From contig NEEC01000258.1 in NCBI GenBank assembly GCA_002189035.1, positions 1-58,943 on the forward strand: a DNA stretch of 58,943 nt. Direction: 5' to 3'. The DNA is from Utricularia gibba (lineage: Eukaryota; Streptophyta; Magnoliopsida; Lamiales; Lentibulariaceae). Position 1 is the stretch's first letter, and every line of letters starts with the position of its first letter. Positions 14,570 through 27,374 of this stretch are shown here, in pieces. The notes beneath the pieces are model-generated. The model ran no database searches and had not been told where the DNA came from. It saw nothing but the letters and a program-made list of their open reading frames with translations. The position numbers were made by a program, and so were the translations under genes.

Positions 14570-14815
14570 GGCCAGTCTTTGGGATTCTGTATGCTCATGA
14601 GGTCAAGGATGCAAATCGATCATTTGTTTAACACGTGCACCCCACATGAGTCACTTGTGACCGTTCGGTACATGGTTTTTCAAGGCTTCTCGTTTAGTCT
14701 CGCTGGGAACTTGGTCGTTCTGTATGGCTCATGAGGTCAAATGCAAATCGATCATTTGTTTAAATTGATGTCACGTGCACCCACATGATTTTTTAACAAC
14801 TTACTTTATACTTGA
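14570..14815 (+). repeat. Shortest monomer of the window (~124 bp core to core)
   Basis: Between the core at 14570 and the next partial core at 14694 only about 124 bp remain. The sequence runs cacatgagtcacttgtgacc and then gttcggtacatgg, so the 150 bp or so that normally separate these blocks are reduced to a few bases. The second core is itself damaged (cttctcgtttagtctcgct). Confidence 0.75.
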
Positions 14816-17361
14816 GAGGCGGTCTTACTTGGAACGGGCTTAGGCCTTTAAGTTGTAGCCCGGCAAAGAAAGTGATGTATTTATTAGTTCGGTTTTCGGG
14901 TTGCCTACATGGTTTTTCAAGGAACGCTTCTCGTTTTGTGGCGGCCAGTCTCGCTGGGAACTTGGTCCGCCCCGATTCTATGGCTCATGAGGTCAACTGG
15001 ATGCAAATCGATCATTTGTTTAAATTGATGTCACGTGCACCCCACATGATTTTTTCAACAACTTACTTTATACTGAGCGGTCTTGGGCACTTGGAACGGA
15101 AAAGGCTTAGGCAAAGTAAGTTGTAGTCAAATAAAGTGATGTATTTATTATCGTTCGGTTTTCGGGGGCTGCCTACATGGTTTTTCAAGGAACCGCTTCT
15201 CGTTTTGTGGCGGCCAGTCTCGCTGGGAACTTGGTCCTTGACCCGATTCTGTATGGCTCATGAGGTCAACTGGATGCAAATCGATTAAAAAAAATGATGC
15301 ATTTGTTTAAATTGATGTCACGTGCACCCCACATGATTTTTTTAACAACTGAGGAGGCGGTTTGGGGCACTTGGAACCGGAAAAAGATCAGCTTAGGCCT
15401 TGGCCCAAAGTAAGTTGTAGCCCGGCAAAGAAAGTGATGTATTTATTAACGTTCGGTTTTCGGTGTTGCCTACATGGTTTTTCAAGGAACAGCTTCTCGT
15501 TTTGTGGCGGCCAGTCTCGCTAGGAACTTGATTCTTTATGGCTCATGAGGACAAAAGGATGCAAATCGATTGTTGCATTTTTTTAAATTGCGATATCACG
15601 TGCACCCCACATGATTTTTTCAACAACTTACTTTATACTTGAGAGGCGGTCTTTGGGTGCACCTGGAACGGACAAAGCTTGCGAGAGTAGTTGTAGTCCG
15701 GCAAATAAAGTGATGTATTTATTATCGTTCGGTTTTCGGGGTGCCTACATGGTTTTTCAAGGACCGCTTCTCGTTTTGTGGCGGCCAGTCTCGCTGGGAA
15801 CTTGGTCCTTGACCCGATTCTGTATGGCTCATGAGGTCAACTGGATGCAAATCGATTAAAAAAAAATGATGCATTTGTTTAAATTGATGTCACGTGCACC
15901 CCACATGATTTTTTTAATACTTTATACATGAGGAGGCGGTCTTGGGGCACTTGGGAAAAAGTCAGCTTAGGCCTTGGCCCAAAGTAAGTTGTAGCCCGGC
16001 AAAGAAAGTGATGTATTTATTAACGTTCGGTTTTCGGTGTTGCCTACATGGTTTTTCAAGGAACAGCTTCTCGTTTTGTGGCGGCCAGTCTCGCTCTTGG
16101 TCCGCCCGATTCTTTATGGCTCATGAGGCAATGGATGCAAATCGATCATTTGTTTAAATTGATTCACGTGCACCCACATGATTTTTTCAACTTACTTTAT
16201 ACTGAGGAGGCGGTCTTGGGGCACTTGGAACCGGAAAATCAGCTTAGGCCTTGGCCCAAAGTAAGTTGTAGCCGGCAAATAAAGTGATGTATTTATTATC
16301 GTTCGGTTTTCGGGGGCTGCCTACATGGTTTTTCAAGGAACGCTTCTCGTTTTGTGGGGCCAGTCTCGCTGGGAACTTGGTCCCCCGATTCTGTATGGCT
16401 CATGAGGTCAAAGATGCAAATCGATTAAAAAAAATGATGCATTTGTTTAAATTGATGTCACGTGCACCCCACATGATTTTTTCAACTTACTTTATACATG
16501 AGGAGGCGGTCTTGGGGGCACTTGGAACGGAAAAAGATCAGCTTAGGCCTTGGCCAAAGTAAGTTGTAGCCCGGCAAAGAAAGTGATGTATTTATTATCG
16601 TTCGGTTTTCGGGTTGCCTACATGGTTTTTCAAGGAACAGCTTCTCGTTTTGTGGCGGCCAGTCTCGCTAGGAACTTGGTCCGGCCCGCGATTCTTTATG
16701 GCTCATGAGGGATGCAAATCGATGAAACAATGTGCATTTGTTTAAATTGCGATATCACGTGCACCCCACATGATTTTTTCAACAACTTACTTTATACTTG
16801 AGCAGGCGGTCTTTGGGTGCACTGGAACGGGACAAAGGTAAGGTTTGGCTTGCAAGAGTAGTTGTAGTCCGGCAAATAAAGTGATGTATTTATTATCGTT
16901 CGGTTTTCGGGTGCCTACATGGTTTTTCAAGGAACGCTTCTCGTTTTGTGGGGCCAGTCTCGCTGGAACTTGACCCGATTCTTATGGCTCATGAGGTCAA
17001 CTGGATGCAAATCGATTAAAAAATGCACGTGCACCCCACATGATTTTTTAAACAGAGAGGCGGTCTTGGGGGCACTTGGAACCGGAAAAAGGCTTAGGCT
17101 TGGCCCAAAGTAAGTTGTAGCCCGGCAAAGAAAGTGATGTATTTATTAACGTTCGGTTTTCGGTTGCCTACATGGTTTTTCAAGGAACAGCTTCTCGTTT
17201 GTGGCGGCCAGTCTCGCTGGGAACTTGGTCCTTGACCCGATTCTATGGCTCATGAGGTCAACTGGATGCAAATCGATTAAAAAATGATTGCATTTGTTTA
17301 AATTATGATGTCACGTGCACCCCACATGATTTTTAACAACTTACTTTATACTGAGTCTTTG

Positions 17362-17664
17362 GCACTTGGAACCGGAAAAAGATCAGCTTAGGCCTTGGTA
17401 AGTTGTAGCCCGGCAAAGAAAGTGATGTATTTATTAACGTTCGGTTTTCGGGTTGCCTACATGGTTTTTCAAGGAACAGCTTCTCGTTTTGTGGCGGCCA
17501 GTCTCGCTGGGAACTTGGTCCTTGACCCCGATTCTGTATGGCTCATGAGGTCAACTGGATGCAAATCGATTAAAAAAAATGATGCATTTGTTTAAATTAC
17601 GATGTCACGTGCACCCCACATGATTTTTTTAACAATACTTTATACTGAGAGGCGGTCTTGGGGG
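17362..17664 (+). repeat. Chimeric monomer A to B (switch 17,478-17,509)
   Basis: The left half is A (ccggaaaaagatcagc, agcccggcaaagaaag, ttaacg, ggaacagc). The right half is B (ctgggaac, cttgaccccgattctgtatgg, tcaactgg). The change lies between the a of aacagc and the ggg of ctgggaac. This is expected of unequal crossing over or gene conversion between copies, or of a mis-joined consensus. Confidence 0.75.
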
Positions 17665-17971
17665 GCACTTGGAACCGGAAAAGATCAGCTTAGGCCTTGG
17701 CCCAAAGTAAGTTGTAGTCCGGCAAATAAAGTGATGTATTTATTATCGTTCGGTTTTCGTGCCTACATGGTTTTTCAAGGAACCGCTTCTCGTTTTGTGG
17801 CGGCCAGTCTCGCTGGGAACTTGGTCCTTGACCCGATTCTGTATGGCTCATGAGGTCAACTGGATGCAAATCGATTAAAAAAAATGATGCATTTGTTTAA
17901 ATTATGATGTCACGTGCACCCCACATGATTTTTCAAAACTTACTTTATACATGAGGAGGCGGTCTTGGGGG
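17665..17971 (+). repeat. Chimeric monomer A to B (switch 17,709-17,718)
   Basis: It starts as A through cccaaagtaag and is B from tagtccggcaaataaag onward. The switch is about 70 bp earlier in the monomer than in the preceding chimera, so the two chimeras did not arise by simple copying of one junction. Confidence 0.7.
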
Positions 17972-19882
17972 GCACTTGGAACCGAAAAAGTCAGCTTAGG
18001 CCTTGGCCCAAAGTAAGTTGTAGCCCGGCAAAGAAAGTGATGTATTTATTAACGTTCGGTTTTCGGTGTTGCCTACATGGTTTTTCAAGGAACAGCTTCT
18101 CGTTTTGTGCGGCCAGTCTCGCTAGGAACTTGGTCCGGGCCCGCGATTCTTTATGCTCATGAGGACAAAAGGATGCAAATCGATGAATACAATGTTGCAT
18201 TTGTTTAAATTGCGATATCACGTGCACCCCACATGATTTTTTTTCAACAACTTACTTTATACTTGAGCAGGCGGTCTTTGGTGCACCTGGAACGGGACAA
18301 AGGTAAGGTTTGGCTTGCACCGAGAGTTAGTTGTAGTCCGGCAAATAAAGTGATGTATTTATTATCGTTCGGTTTTCGGGGGCTGCCTACATGGTTTTTC
18401 AAGGAACCGCTTCTCGTTTTGTGGCGGCCAGTCTCGCTGGGAACTTGGTCCTTGACCCGATTCTGTATGGCTCATGAGGTCAACTGGATGCAAATCGATT
18501 AAAAAAAATGATGCATTTGTTAAATCACGTGCACCCCACATGATTTTTAAAACCTTTATACTGAGCGGTCTTGGGCACTTTTTAGGCAAAGTAAGTTGTA
18601 GCCCGGCAACGTTACATGGTTTTTCAAGGAACAGCTCTCGTTTTTGGCGGCCAGTCTCGCTGGGAACTTGACCCCGATTCTGTATGGCTCATGAGGTCAA
18701 ATGCAAATCGCATCACGTGCACCCACATGGAGAGGCGGTCTTGGCACTTGGAACCGGAAAAAGTCAGCTTAAAAGTAAGTTAGCCGGCAAAGAAAGTGAT
18801 GTATTTATTAACGTTCGGTTTTCGGTGTTGCCTACATGGTTTTTCAAGGAACAGCTTCTCGTTTTGTGGCGGCCAGTCTCGCTAGGAACTTGGTCCGGGC
18901 CCGATTCTTTATGGCTCATGAGGACAAAAGGATGCAAATCGATGAATACAATGATGCATTTGTTTAAATTATTCACGTGCACCCCACATGATTTTTTAAC
19001 AACTACTTTATACTTCTTGGGCACTTGGAACGGAAAAAGTAAGGCAAAGTAAGTTGTAGTCCGGCAAATAAAGTGATGTATTTATTATCGTTCGGTTTTC
19101 GGTTGCCTACATGGTTTTCAAGGAAGCTTCTCGTTTTGTGGCGCCAGTCTCGCTGGGAACTTGGTCCTTGATTCTGTATGGCTCATGAGGTCAACTGGAT
19201 GCAAATCGATTAAAAAAATGATGCATTTGTTTAAATTACGATGTCACGTGCACCCCACATGATTTTTTAACAACTTACTTTATACTGAGAGGCGGTCTTG
19301 GGGCACTTGGAACCGGAAAAAGTCAGCTTAGGCCTTGGCCAAAGTAAGTTGTAGCCCGGCAAAGTGATGTATTTATTATGTTCGGTTTTCGGTGTTGCCT
19401 ACATGGTTTTTCAAGGAACAGCTTCTCGTTTTGTGGCGGCCAGTCTCGCTAGGAACTTGGGGGCCCGCGATTCTTTATGGCTCATGAGGACAAAGGATGC
19501 AAATCGATGAATACAATGTTGCATTTGTTTAAATTGCGATATCACGTGCACCCCACATGATTTTTTCAACAACTTACTTTATACTTGAGCAGGCGGTCTT
19601 GGGCACCTGGAACGGGACAAAGTAAGTTTGGCTTGTAGTTGTAGTCCGGCAAATAAAGTGATGTATTTATTATCGTTCGGTTTTCGGGTGCCTACATGGT
19701 TTTTGGAACCTTCTCGTTTTGTGGCGGCCAGTCTCGCTGGGAACTTGGTCACCCGATTCTGTATGGCTCATGAGGAACTGGATGCAAATCGATTAAAAAA
19801 ATGATGCATTTGTTTAATTGATGTCACGTGCACCCCACATGATTTTTTCAACAACTTACTTTATACTGAGAGGCGGTTTTGG

Positions 19883-20188
19883 GTGCACTTGGAACCGGAA
19901 AAAGATCAGCTTGGCCTTGGCCCAAAGTAAGTTGTAGCCCGGCAAAGAAAGTGATGTATTTATTAACGTTCGGTTTTCGGTGGCCTACATGGTTTTTCAA
20001 GGAACAGCTTCTCGTTTTGTGGCGGCCAGTCTCGCTAGGAACTTGGTCCGACCCCGATTCTGTATGGCTCATGAGGTCAACTGGATGCAAATCGATTAAA
20101 AAAATGATGCATTTGTTTAAATGATTCACGTGCACCCCACATGATTTTTTCAACAACTTACTTTATACATGAGGAGGCGGTCTTTGGG
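19883..20188 (+). repeat. Chimeric monomer A to B (switch 20,050-20,061)
   Basis: A markers run to ctaggaacttggtccg and B markers begin with tgtatgg and tcaactgg. This is the latest switch point of the chimeras in this stretch. Confidence 0.7.
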
Positions 20189-20799
20189 GCACTTGGAACC
20201 GGAAAAGGTCAGCTTAGGCTTGCCAAGTAAGTTGTAGTCCGGCAAATAAAGTGATGTATTTATTATCGTTCGGTTTTCGGGGGCTGCCTACATGGTTTTT
20301 CAAGGAACCGCTTCTCGTTTTGTGGCGGCCAGTCTCGCTGGAACTTGGTCCTTGACCCCGATTCTGTATGGCTCATGAGGTCAACTGGATGCAAATCGAT
20401 TAAAAAAAATGATCATTTGTTTAAATTATGATGTCACGTGCACCCCACATGATTTTTTCAACAACTTACTTTATACTTGAGAGGCGGTCTTTGGGTGCAC
20501 TTGGAACCGGAAAAGATTTGGCCTTGGCCCAAAGTAAGTTGTAGCCCGGCAAAGAAAGTGATGTATTTATTAACGTTCGGTTTTCGGGGTTGCCTACATG
20601 GTTTTTCAAGGAACAGCTTCTCGTTTTGTGGCGGCCAGTCTCGCTGGGAACTTGGTCCTTGACCCCGATTCTGTATGGCTCATGAGGTCAACTGGATGCA
20701 AATCGATTAAAAAAAATGATGCATTTGTTTAAATTGATGTCACGTGCACCCCACATGATTTTTTCAACAACTTACTTATACTTGAGCAGGCGGTCTTTG
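20189..20799 (+). repeat. Two further A-to-B chimeric monomers at the zone 1/2 boundary
   Basis: The copy 20,189-20,494 changes from A to B around gtaagttgtagtccgg. The copy 20,495-20,799 changes after ggaacagc. From 20,800 on, B copies dominate and lengths return to about 310 bp. Confidence 0.65.
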
Positions 20800-21412
20800 G
20801 TGCACCTGGAACGGGACAAAGGTAGTTTAGGCTTGCACCGAGAGTTAGTTGTAGTCCGGCAAATAAAGTGATGTATTTATTATCGTTCGGTTTTCGGGGC
20901 TGCCTACATGGTTTTTCAAGGAACCGCTTCTCGTTTTGTGGCGGCCATCTCGCTGGGAACTTGGTCTTGACCCCGATTCTATGGCTCATGAGGTCAACTG
21001 GATGCAAATCGATTAAAAAAAATGATGCATTTGTTTAAATTATGATGTCACGTGCACCCCACATGATTTTTTCAACAACTTACTTTATACTTGAGCAGGC
21101 GGTCTTGGGTGCACTGGAACGGACAAAGTTTGGCTTGCACGAGAGTTAGTTGTAGTCCGGCAAATAAAGTGATGTATTTATTATCGTTCGTTTTCGGGGG
21201 CTGCCTACATGGTTTTTCAAGGAACCGCTTCTCGTTTGTGGCGGCCAGTCTCGCTGGGAACTGGTCCTTGACCCGATTCTGTATGGCTCATGAGGTCAAC
21301 TGGATGCAAATCGATTAAAAAAAAATGATGCATTTGTTTAAATTACGATGTCAAGTGCACCCCACATGATTTTTTAACAACATACTTTATACTGAGGAGG
21401 CGGTCTTGGGGG

Positions 21413-21715
21413 GCACTGGAACCGGAAAAAGATCAGCTTAGGCTTGGCCCAAAGTAGTTGTAGCCCGGCAAAGAAAGTGATGTATTTATTAACGTTCGGT
21501 TTCGGGTTGCCTACATGGTTTTTCAAGGAACAGCTTCTCGTTTGTGGCGGCCAGTCTCGCTGGAACTTGGTCCGACCCCGATTCTGTATGGCTCATGAGG
21601 TCAACTGGATGCAAATCGATTAAAAAAAATGATGCATTTGTTTAAATTATGATGTCACGTGCACCCACATGATTTTTTCAACAACTTACTTTATACTTGA
21701 GCAGGCGGTCTTTGG
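21413..21715 (+). repeat. A-type monomer 1 of zone 2 (A-to-B chimera)
   Basis: A leader and A centre (agcccggcaaagaaag, aacagc), then B from gaccccgattctgtatgg. It is preceded by a B copy with the CAAGTG variant at 21352-21357. The distance to the next A copy is 2,177 bp, about 7 monomers. Confidence 0.75.
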
Positions 21716-23589
21716 GTGCACCTGGAACGGGACAAAGGTAAGTTGGCTTGCACCGAGAGTTAGTTGTAGTCCGGCAAATAAAGTGATGTATTTATTATCG
21801 TTCGTTTCGGGGGCTGCCTACATGGTTTTTCAAGGAACCGCTTCTCGTTTTGTGGCGGCCAGTCTCGCTGGGAACTTGGTCCTTGACCCCGATTCTGTAT
21901 GGCTCATGAGGTCAACTGGATGCAAATCGATTAAAAAAAATGATGCATTTGTTTAAATTATGATGTCACGTGCACCCCACATGATTTTTTCAACAACTTA
22001 CTTTATACTTGAGCAGGCGGTCTTTGGGTGCACCTGGAACGGGACAAAGGTAAGGTTGGCTTGCACGAGAGTTAGTTGTAGTCCGGCAAATAAAGTGATG
22101 TATTTATTATCGTTCGTTTTCGGGGGCTGCCTACATGGTTTTTCAAGGAACCGCTTCTCGTTTTGGCGGCCAGTCTCGCTGGGAACTTGGTCCTTGACCC
22201 CGATTCTGTATGGCTCATGAGGTCAACTGGATGCAAATCGATTAAAAAAATGATGCATTTGTTTAAATTATGATGTCACGTGCACCCCACATGATTTTTT
22301 CAACAACTTACTTTATACTTGAGCAGGCGGTCTTTGGGTGCACCTGGAACGGGACAAAGGTAAGTTTGGCTTGCACGAGAGTTAGTTGTAGTCCGGCAAA
22401 TAAGTGATGTATTTATTATCGTTCGTTTTCGGGGGCTGCCTACATGGTTTTTCAAGGAACCGCTTCTCGTTTTGTGGCGGCCAGTCTCGCTGGGAACTTG
22501 GTCCTTGACCCCGATTCTGTATGGCTCATGAGGTCAACTGGATGCAAATCGATTAAAAAAAATGATGCATTTGTTTAAATTATGATGTCACGTGCACCCC
22601 ACATGATTTTTTCAACAACTTACTTTATACTTGAGCAGGCGGTCTTTGGGTGCACCTGGAACGGACAAAGGTAATGTTTGGCTTGCACCGAGAGTTAGTT
22701 GTAGTCCGGCAAATAAAGTGATGTATTTATTATCGTTCGGTTTTCGGGGCTGCCTACATGGTTTTTCAAGGAACCGCTTCTCGTTTGTGGCGGCCAGTCT
22801 CGCTGGGAACTTGGTCCTTGACCCGATTCTGTATGGCTCATGAGGTCAACTGGATGCAAATCGATAAAAAAAAATGATGCATTTGTTTAAATTATGATGT
22901 CACGTGCACCCCACATGATTTTTTCAACAACTTACTTTATACTTGAGCAGGCGGTCTTTGGGTGCACCTGGAACGGGACAAAGGTAAGTTTGGCTTGCAC
23001 CGAGAGTTAGTTGTAGTCCGGCAAATAAAGTGATGTATTTATTATCGTTCGGTTTTCGGGGGCTGCCTACATGGTTTTTCAAGGAACCGCTTCTCGTTTT
23101 GTGGCGGCCAGTCTCGCTGGGAACTTGGTCCTTGACCCCCGATTCTGTATGGCTCATGAGGTCAACTGGATGCAAATCGATTAAAAAAAATGATGCATTT
23201 GTTTAAATTATGATGTCACGTGCACCCCACATGATTTTTTCAACAACTTACTTTATACTTGAGCAGGCGGTCTTTGGGTGCACCTGGAACGGGACAAAGG
23301 TAATGTTTGGCTTGCACCGAGAGTTAGTTGTAGTCCGGCAAATAAAGTGATGTATTTATTATCGTTCGTTTTCGGGGGCTGCCTACATGGTTTTCAAGGA
23401 ACCGCTTCTCGTTTTGTGGCGGCCAGTCTCGCTGGGAACTTGGTCCTTGACCCCATTTCTGTATGGCTCATGAGGTCAACTGGATGCAAATCGAAAAAAA
23501 AAATGATGCATTTGTTTAAATTACGATGTCAAGTGCACCCCACATGATTTTTTTAACAACTACTTTATACTGAGGAGGCGGTCTTGGGG

Positions 23590-23893
23590 GCACTTGGAAC
23601 CGGAAAAAGATCAGCTTAGGCCTTGGCCCAAAGTAAGTTGTAGCCCGGCAAAGAAAGTGATGTATTTATTATCGTTCGGTTTTCGGGTTGCCTACATGGT
23701 TTTTCAAGGAACAGCTTCTCGTTTGTGGCGGCCAGTCTCGCTGGAACTTGGTCCGGCCCCGATTCTTTATGGCTCATGAGGACAAGGATACAAATCAATG
23801 AAAAAATGATGCATTTGTTTAAATTACGATATCACGTGCACCCCACATGATTTTTTCAACAACTTACTTTATACTTGAGCAGGCGGTCTTTGG
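23590..23893 (+). repeat. A-type monomer 2 of zone 2
   Basis: A markers from ccggaaaaagatcagc to ctttatgg, with ttatcg of B at the centre and atacaaatcaatg (23788 on) in place of the octamer. The upstream copy carries CAAGTG at 23530-23535. The next A copy is 1,232 bp away, about 4 monomers. Confidence 0.8.
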
Positions 23894-24821
23894 GTGCACC
23901 TGGAACGGGACAAAGAAGGTTTGGCTTGCACCGAGAGTTAGTTGTAGTCCGGCAAATAAAGTGATGTATTTATTATCGTTCGGTTTTCGGGGGCTGCCTA
24001 CATGGTTTTCAAGGAACCGCTTCTCGTTTTGTGGCGGCCAGTCTCGCTGGGAACTTGGTCCTTGACCCCGATTCTGTATGGCTCATGAGGTCAACTGGAT
24101 GCAAATCGATTAAAAAAAATGATGCATTTGTTTAAATTATGATGTCACGTGCACCCCACATGATTTTTTCAACAACTTACTTTATACTTGAGCAGGCGGT
24201 CTTGGTGCACCTGGAACGGGACAAAGGTAAGTTTGGCTTGCACCGAGAGTTAGTTGTAGTCCGGCAAATAAAGTGATGTATTTATTATCGTTCGTTTCGG
24301 GGGCTGCCTACATGGTTTTTCAAGGAACCGCTTCTCGTTTTGTGGCGGCCAGTCTCGCTGGGAACTTCCTTGACCCGATTCTGTATGGCTCATGAGGTCA
24401 ACTGGATGCAAATCGATAAAAAAATGATGCATTTGTTTAAATTATGATGTCACGTGCACCCCACATGATTTTTTCAACAACTTACTTTATACTTGAGCAG
24501 GCGGTCTTTGGGTGCACCTGGAACGGGACAAAGGTAATGTTTGGCTTGCACCGAGAGTTAGTTGTAGTCCGGCAAATAAAGTGATGTATTTATTATCGTT
24601 CGTTTTCGGGGGCTGCCTACATGGTTTTCAAGGAACCGCTTCTCGTTTTGTGGCGGCCAGTCTCGCTGGGAACTTGGTCCTTGACCCCGATTCTGTATGG
24701 CTCATGAGGTCAACTGGATGCAAATCGAATAAAAAAAATGATGCATTTGTTTAAATTACGATGTCACGTGCACCCCACATGATTTTTTAAACAACATTTA
24801 TACATGAGAGGCGGTCTTGGG

Positions 24822-25128
24822 GCACTTGGAACCGGAAAAAAGATCAGCTTAGGCCTTGGCCCAAAGTAAGTTGTAGCCCGGCAAAGAAAGTGATGTATTT
24901 ATTAACGTTCGGTTTTCGGGGCCTACATGGTTTTTCAAGGAACAGCTTCTCGTTTTGTGGCGGCCAGTTGCTAGGAACTTGGTCCGGACCCCGATTCTTT
25001 ATGGCTCATGAGGTCAAAAGGATGCAAATCAATGAATACAATGATGCATTTGTTTAAATTACGATGTCACGTGCACCCCACATGATTTTTTCAACAACTT
25101 ACTTTATACTTGAGCAGGCGGTCTTTGG
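24822..25128 (+). repeat. A-type monomer 3 of zone 2
   Basis: A markers throughout, with atgcaaatcaatg retaining the octamer but losing ATCGAT. The upstream B copy has cgaataaaaaaa but an intact CACGTG. The next A copy is 2,180 bp away, about 7 monomers. Confidence 0.8.
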
Positions 25129-27001
25129 GTGCACCTGGAACGGGACAAAGGTAAGGTTTGGCTTGCACCGAGAGTTAGTTGTAGTCCGGCAAATAAAGTG
25201 ATGTATTTATTATCGTTCGGTTTTCGGGGGCTGCCTACATGGTTTTTCAAGGAACCGCTTCTCGTTTTGTGGCGGCCAGTCTCGCTGGGAACTTGGTCCT
25301 TGACCCCGATTCTGTATGGCTCATGAGGTCAACTGGATGCAAATCGATTAAAAAAAATGATGCATTTGTTTAAATTATGATGTCACGTGCACCCCACATG
25401 TTTTTTTAACAACTTACTTTATACTTGAGCAGGCGGTCTTTGGGTGCACCTGGAACGGACAAAGGTAAGGTTGGCTTGCACGAGAGTTAGTTGTAGTCCG
25501 GCAAATAAAGTGATGTTTTATTATCGTTCGTTTTCGGGGGCTGCCTACATGGTTTTTCAAGGAACCGCTTCTCGTTTTGTGGCGGCCAGTCTCGCTGGGA
25601 ACTTGGTCCTTGACCCCGATTCTGTATGGCTCATGAGGTCAACTGGATGCAAATCGATTAAAAAAAATGATGCATTTGTTTAAATTATGATGTCACGTGC
25701 ACCCCACATGATTTTTTCAACAACTTACTTTATACTTGAGCAGGCGGTCTTTGGGTGCACCTGGAACGGGACAAAGGTAAGTTTGGCTTGCACCGAGAGT
25801 TAGTTGTAGTCCGGCAAATAAAGTGATGTATTTATTATCGTTCGTTTTCGGGGCTGCCTACATGGTTTTCAAAGGAACCGCTTCTCGTTTTGTGGCGGCC
25901 AGTCTCGCTGGGAACTTGGTCCTTGACCCCGATTCTGTATGGCTCATGAGGTCAACTGGATGCAAATCGATTAAAAAAAATGATGCATTTGTTTAAATTA
26001 TGATGTCACGTGCACCCCACATTTTTTTCAACAACTTACTTTATACTTGAGCAGGCGGTCTTTGGGTGCACCTGGAACGGACAAAGGTAAGGTTGGCTTG
26101 CACGAGAGTTAGTTGTAGTCCGGCAAATAAAGTGATGTATTTATTATCGTTCGGTTTTCGGGGGCTGCCTACATGGTTTTTCAAGGAACCGCTTCTCGTT
26201 TTGTGGCGGCCAGTCTCGCTGGGAACTTGGTCCTTGACCCCGATTCTGTATGGCTCATGAGGTCAACTGGATGCAAATCGATTAAAAAAAATGATGCATT
26301 TGTTTAAATTATGATGTCACGTGCACCCCACATGATTTTTTCAACAACTTACTTTATACTTGAGCAGGCGGTCTTGGGTGCACCTGGAACGGGACAAAGG
26401 TAATGTTTGGCTTGCACCGAGAGTTAGTTGTAGTCCGGCAAATAAAGTGATGTATTTATTATCGTTCGTTTTCGGGGGCTGCCTACATGGTTTTTCAAGG
26501 AACCGCTTCTCGTTTTGGCGGCCAGTCTCGCTGGGAACTTGGTCCTTGACCCCGATTCTGTATGGCTCATGAGGTCAACTGGATGCAAATCGATTAAAAA
26601 AAATGATGCATTTGTTTAAATTATGATGTCACGTGCACCCCACATGATTTTTTAACAACTTACTTTATACTTGAGCAGGCGGTCTTTGGGTGCACCTGGA
26701 ACGGGACAAAGGTAATGTTTGGCTTGCACCGAGAGTTAGTTGTAGTCCGGCAAATAAAGTGATGTATTTATTATCGTTCGTTTTCGGGGCTGCCTACATG
26801 GTTTTTCAAGGAACCGCTTCTCGTTTTGTGGCGGCCAGTCTCGCTGGGAACTTGGTCCTTGACCCATTTCTGTATGGCTCATGAGGTCAACTGGATGCAA
26901 ATCGATAAAAAAAATGATGCATTTGTTTAAATTACGATGTCACGTGCACCCCACATGATTTTTTTAACAACTTACTTTATACTGAGGAGGCGGTCTTGGG
27001 G

Positions 27002-27311
27002 GCACTTGGAACCGGAAAAAGATCAGCTTAGGCCTTGGCCCAAAGTAAGTTGTAGCCCGGCAAAGAAAGTGATGTATTTATTAACGTTCGGTTTTCGGTG
27101 TTGCCTACATGGTTTTTCAAGGAACAGCTTCTCGTTTTGTGGCGGCCAGTCTCGCTAGGAACTTGGTCCGGGCCCCGATTCTTTATGGCTCATGAGGACA
27201 AAGGATACAAATCAATGAATAAAATGATGCATTTGTTTAAATTACGATATCACGTGCACCCCACATGATTTTTTCAACAACTTACTTTATACTTGAGCAG
27301 GCGGTCTTTGG
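27002..27311 (+). repeat. A-type monomer 4 of zone 2
   Basis: A full A copy with atacaaatcaatg (27205 on). A B copy with the gtaagg leader follows, as after most zone 2 A copies. The next A copy is 2,491 bp away, about 8 monomers. Confidence 0.82.
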
Positions 27312-27374
27312 GTGCACCTGGAACGGGACAAAGGTAAGGTTTGGCTTGCACCGAGAGTTAGTTGTAGTCCGGCA

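Larger units (their letters stand above)
1..20799 (+). repeat. Zone 1: mixed A/B monomers, deletion-rich
   Basis: About 77 copies with a mean period near 270 bp, against 313-316 bp for intact copies. A-type and B-type monomers are interleaved, in places as regular A-B dimers. Many copies look like A/B mixtures in which the positions that differ between families are missing. Examples are ggaacgcttctcg at 5321, where A reads aacagc and B reads aaccgc, and ctggaactt at 1100, where A reads ctaggaac and B reads ctgggaac. Intact copies still occur, for instance 33-345 and 346 onward. No gene is supported anywhere in this zone. Confidence 0.9.

Noticed and set aside
22262-22576. A repeat-spacer CRISPR-like array
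   Set aside because: The period is ~315 bp with no short repeat plus unique spacer. The whole period is repeated, so this is satellite DNA.
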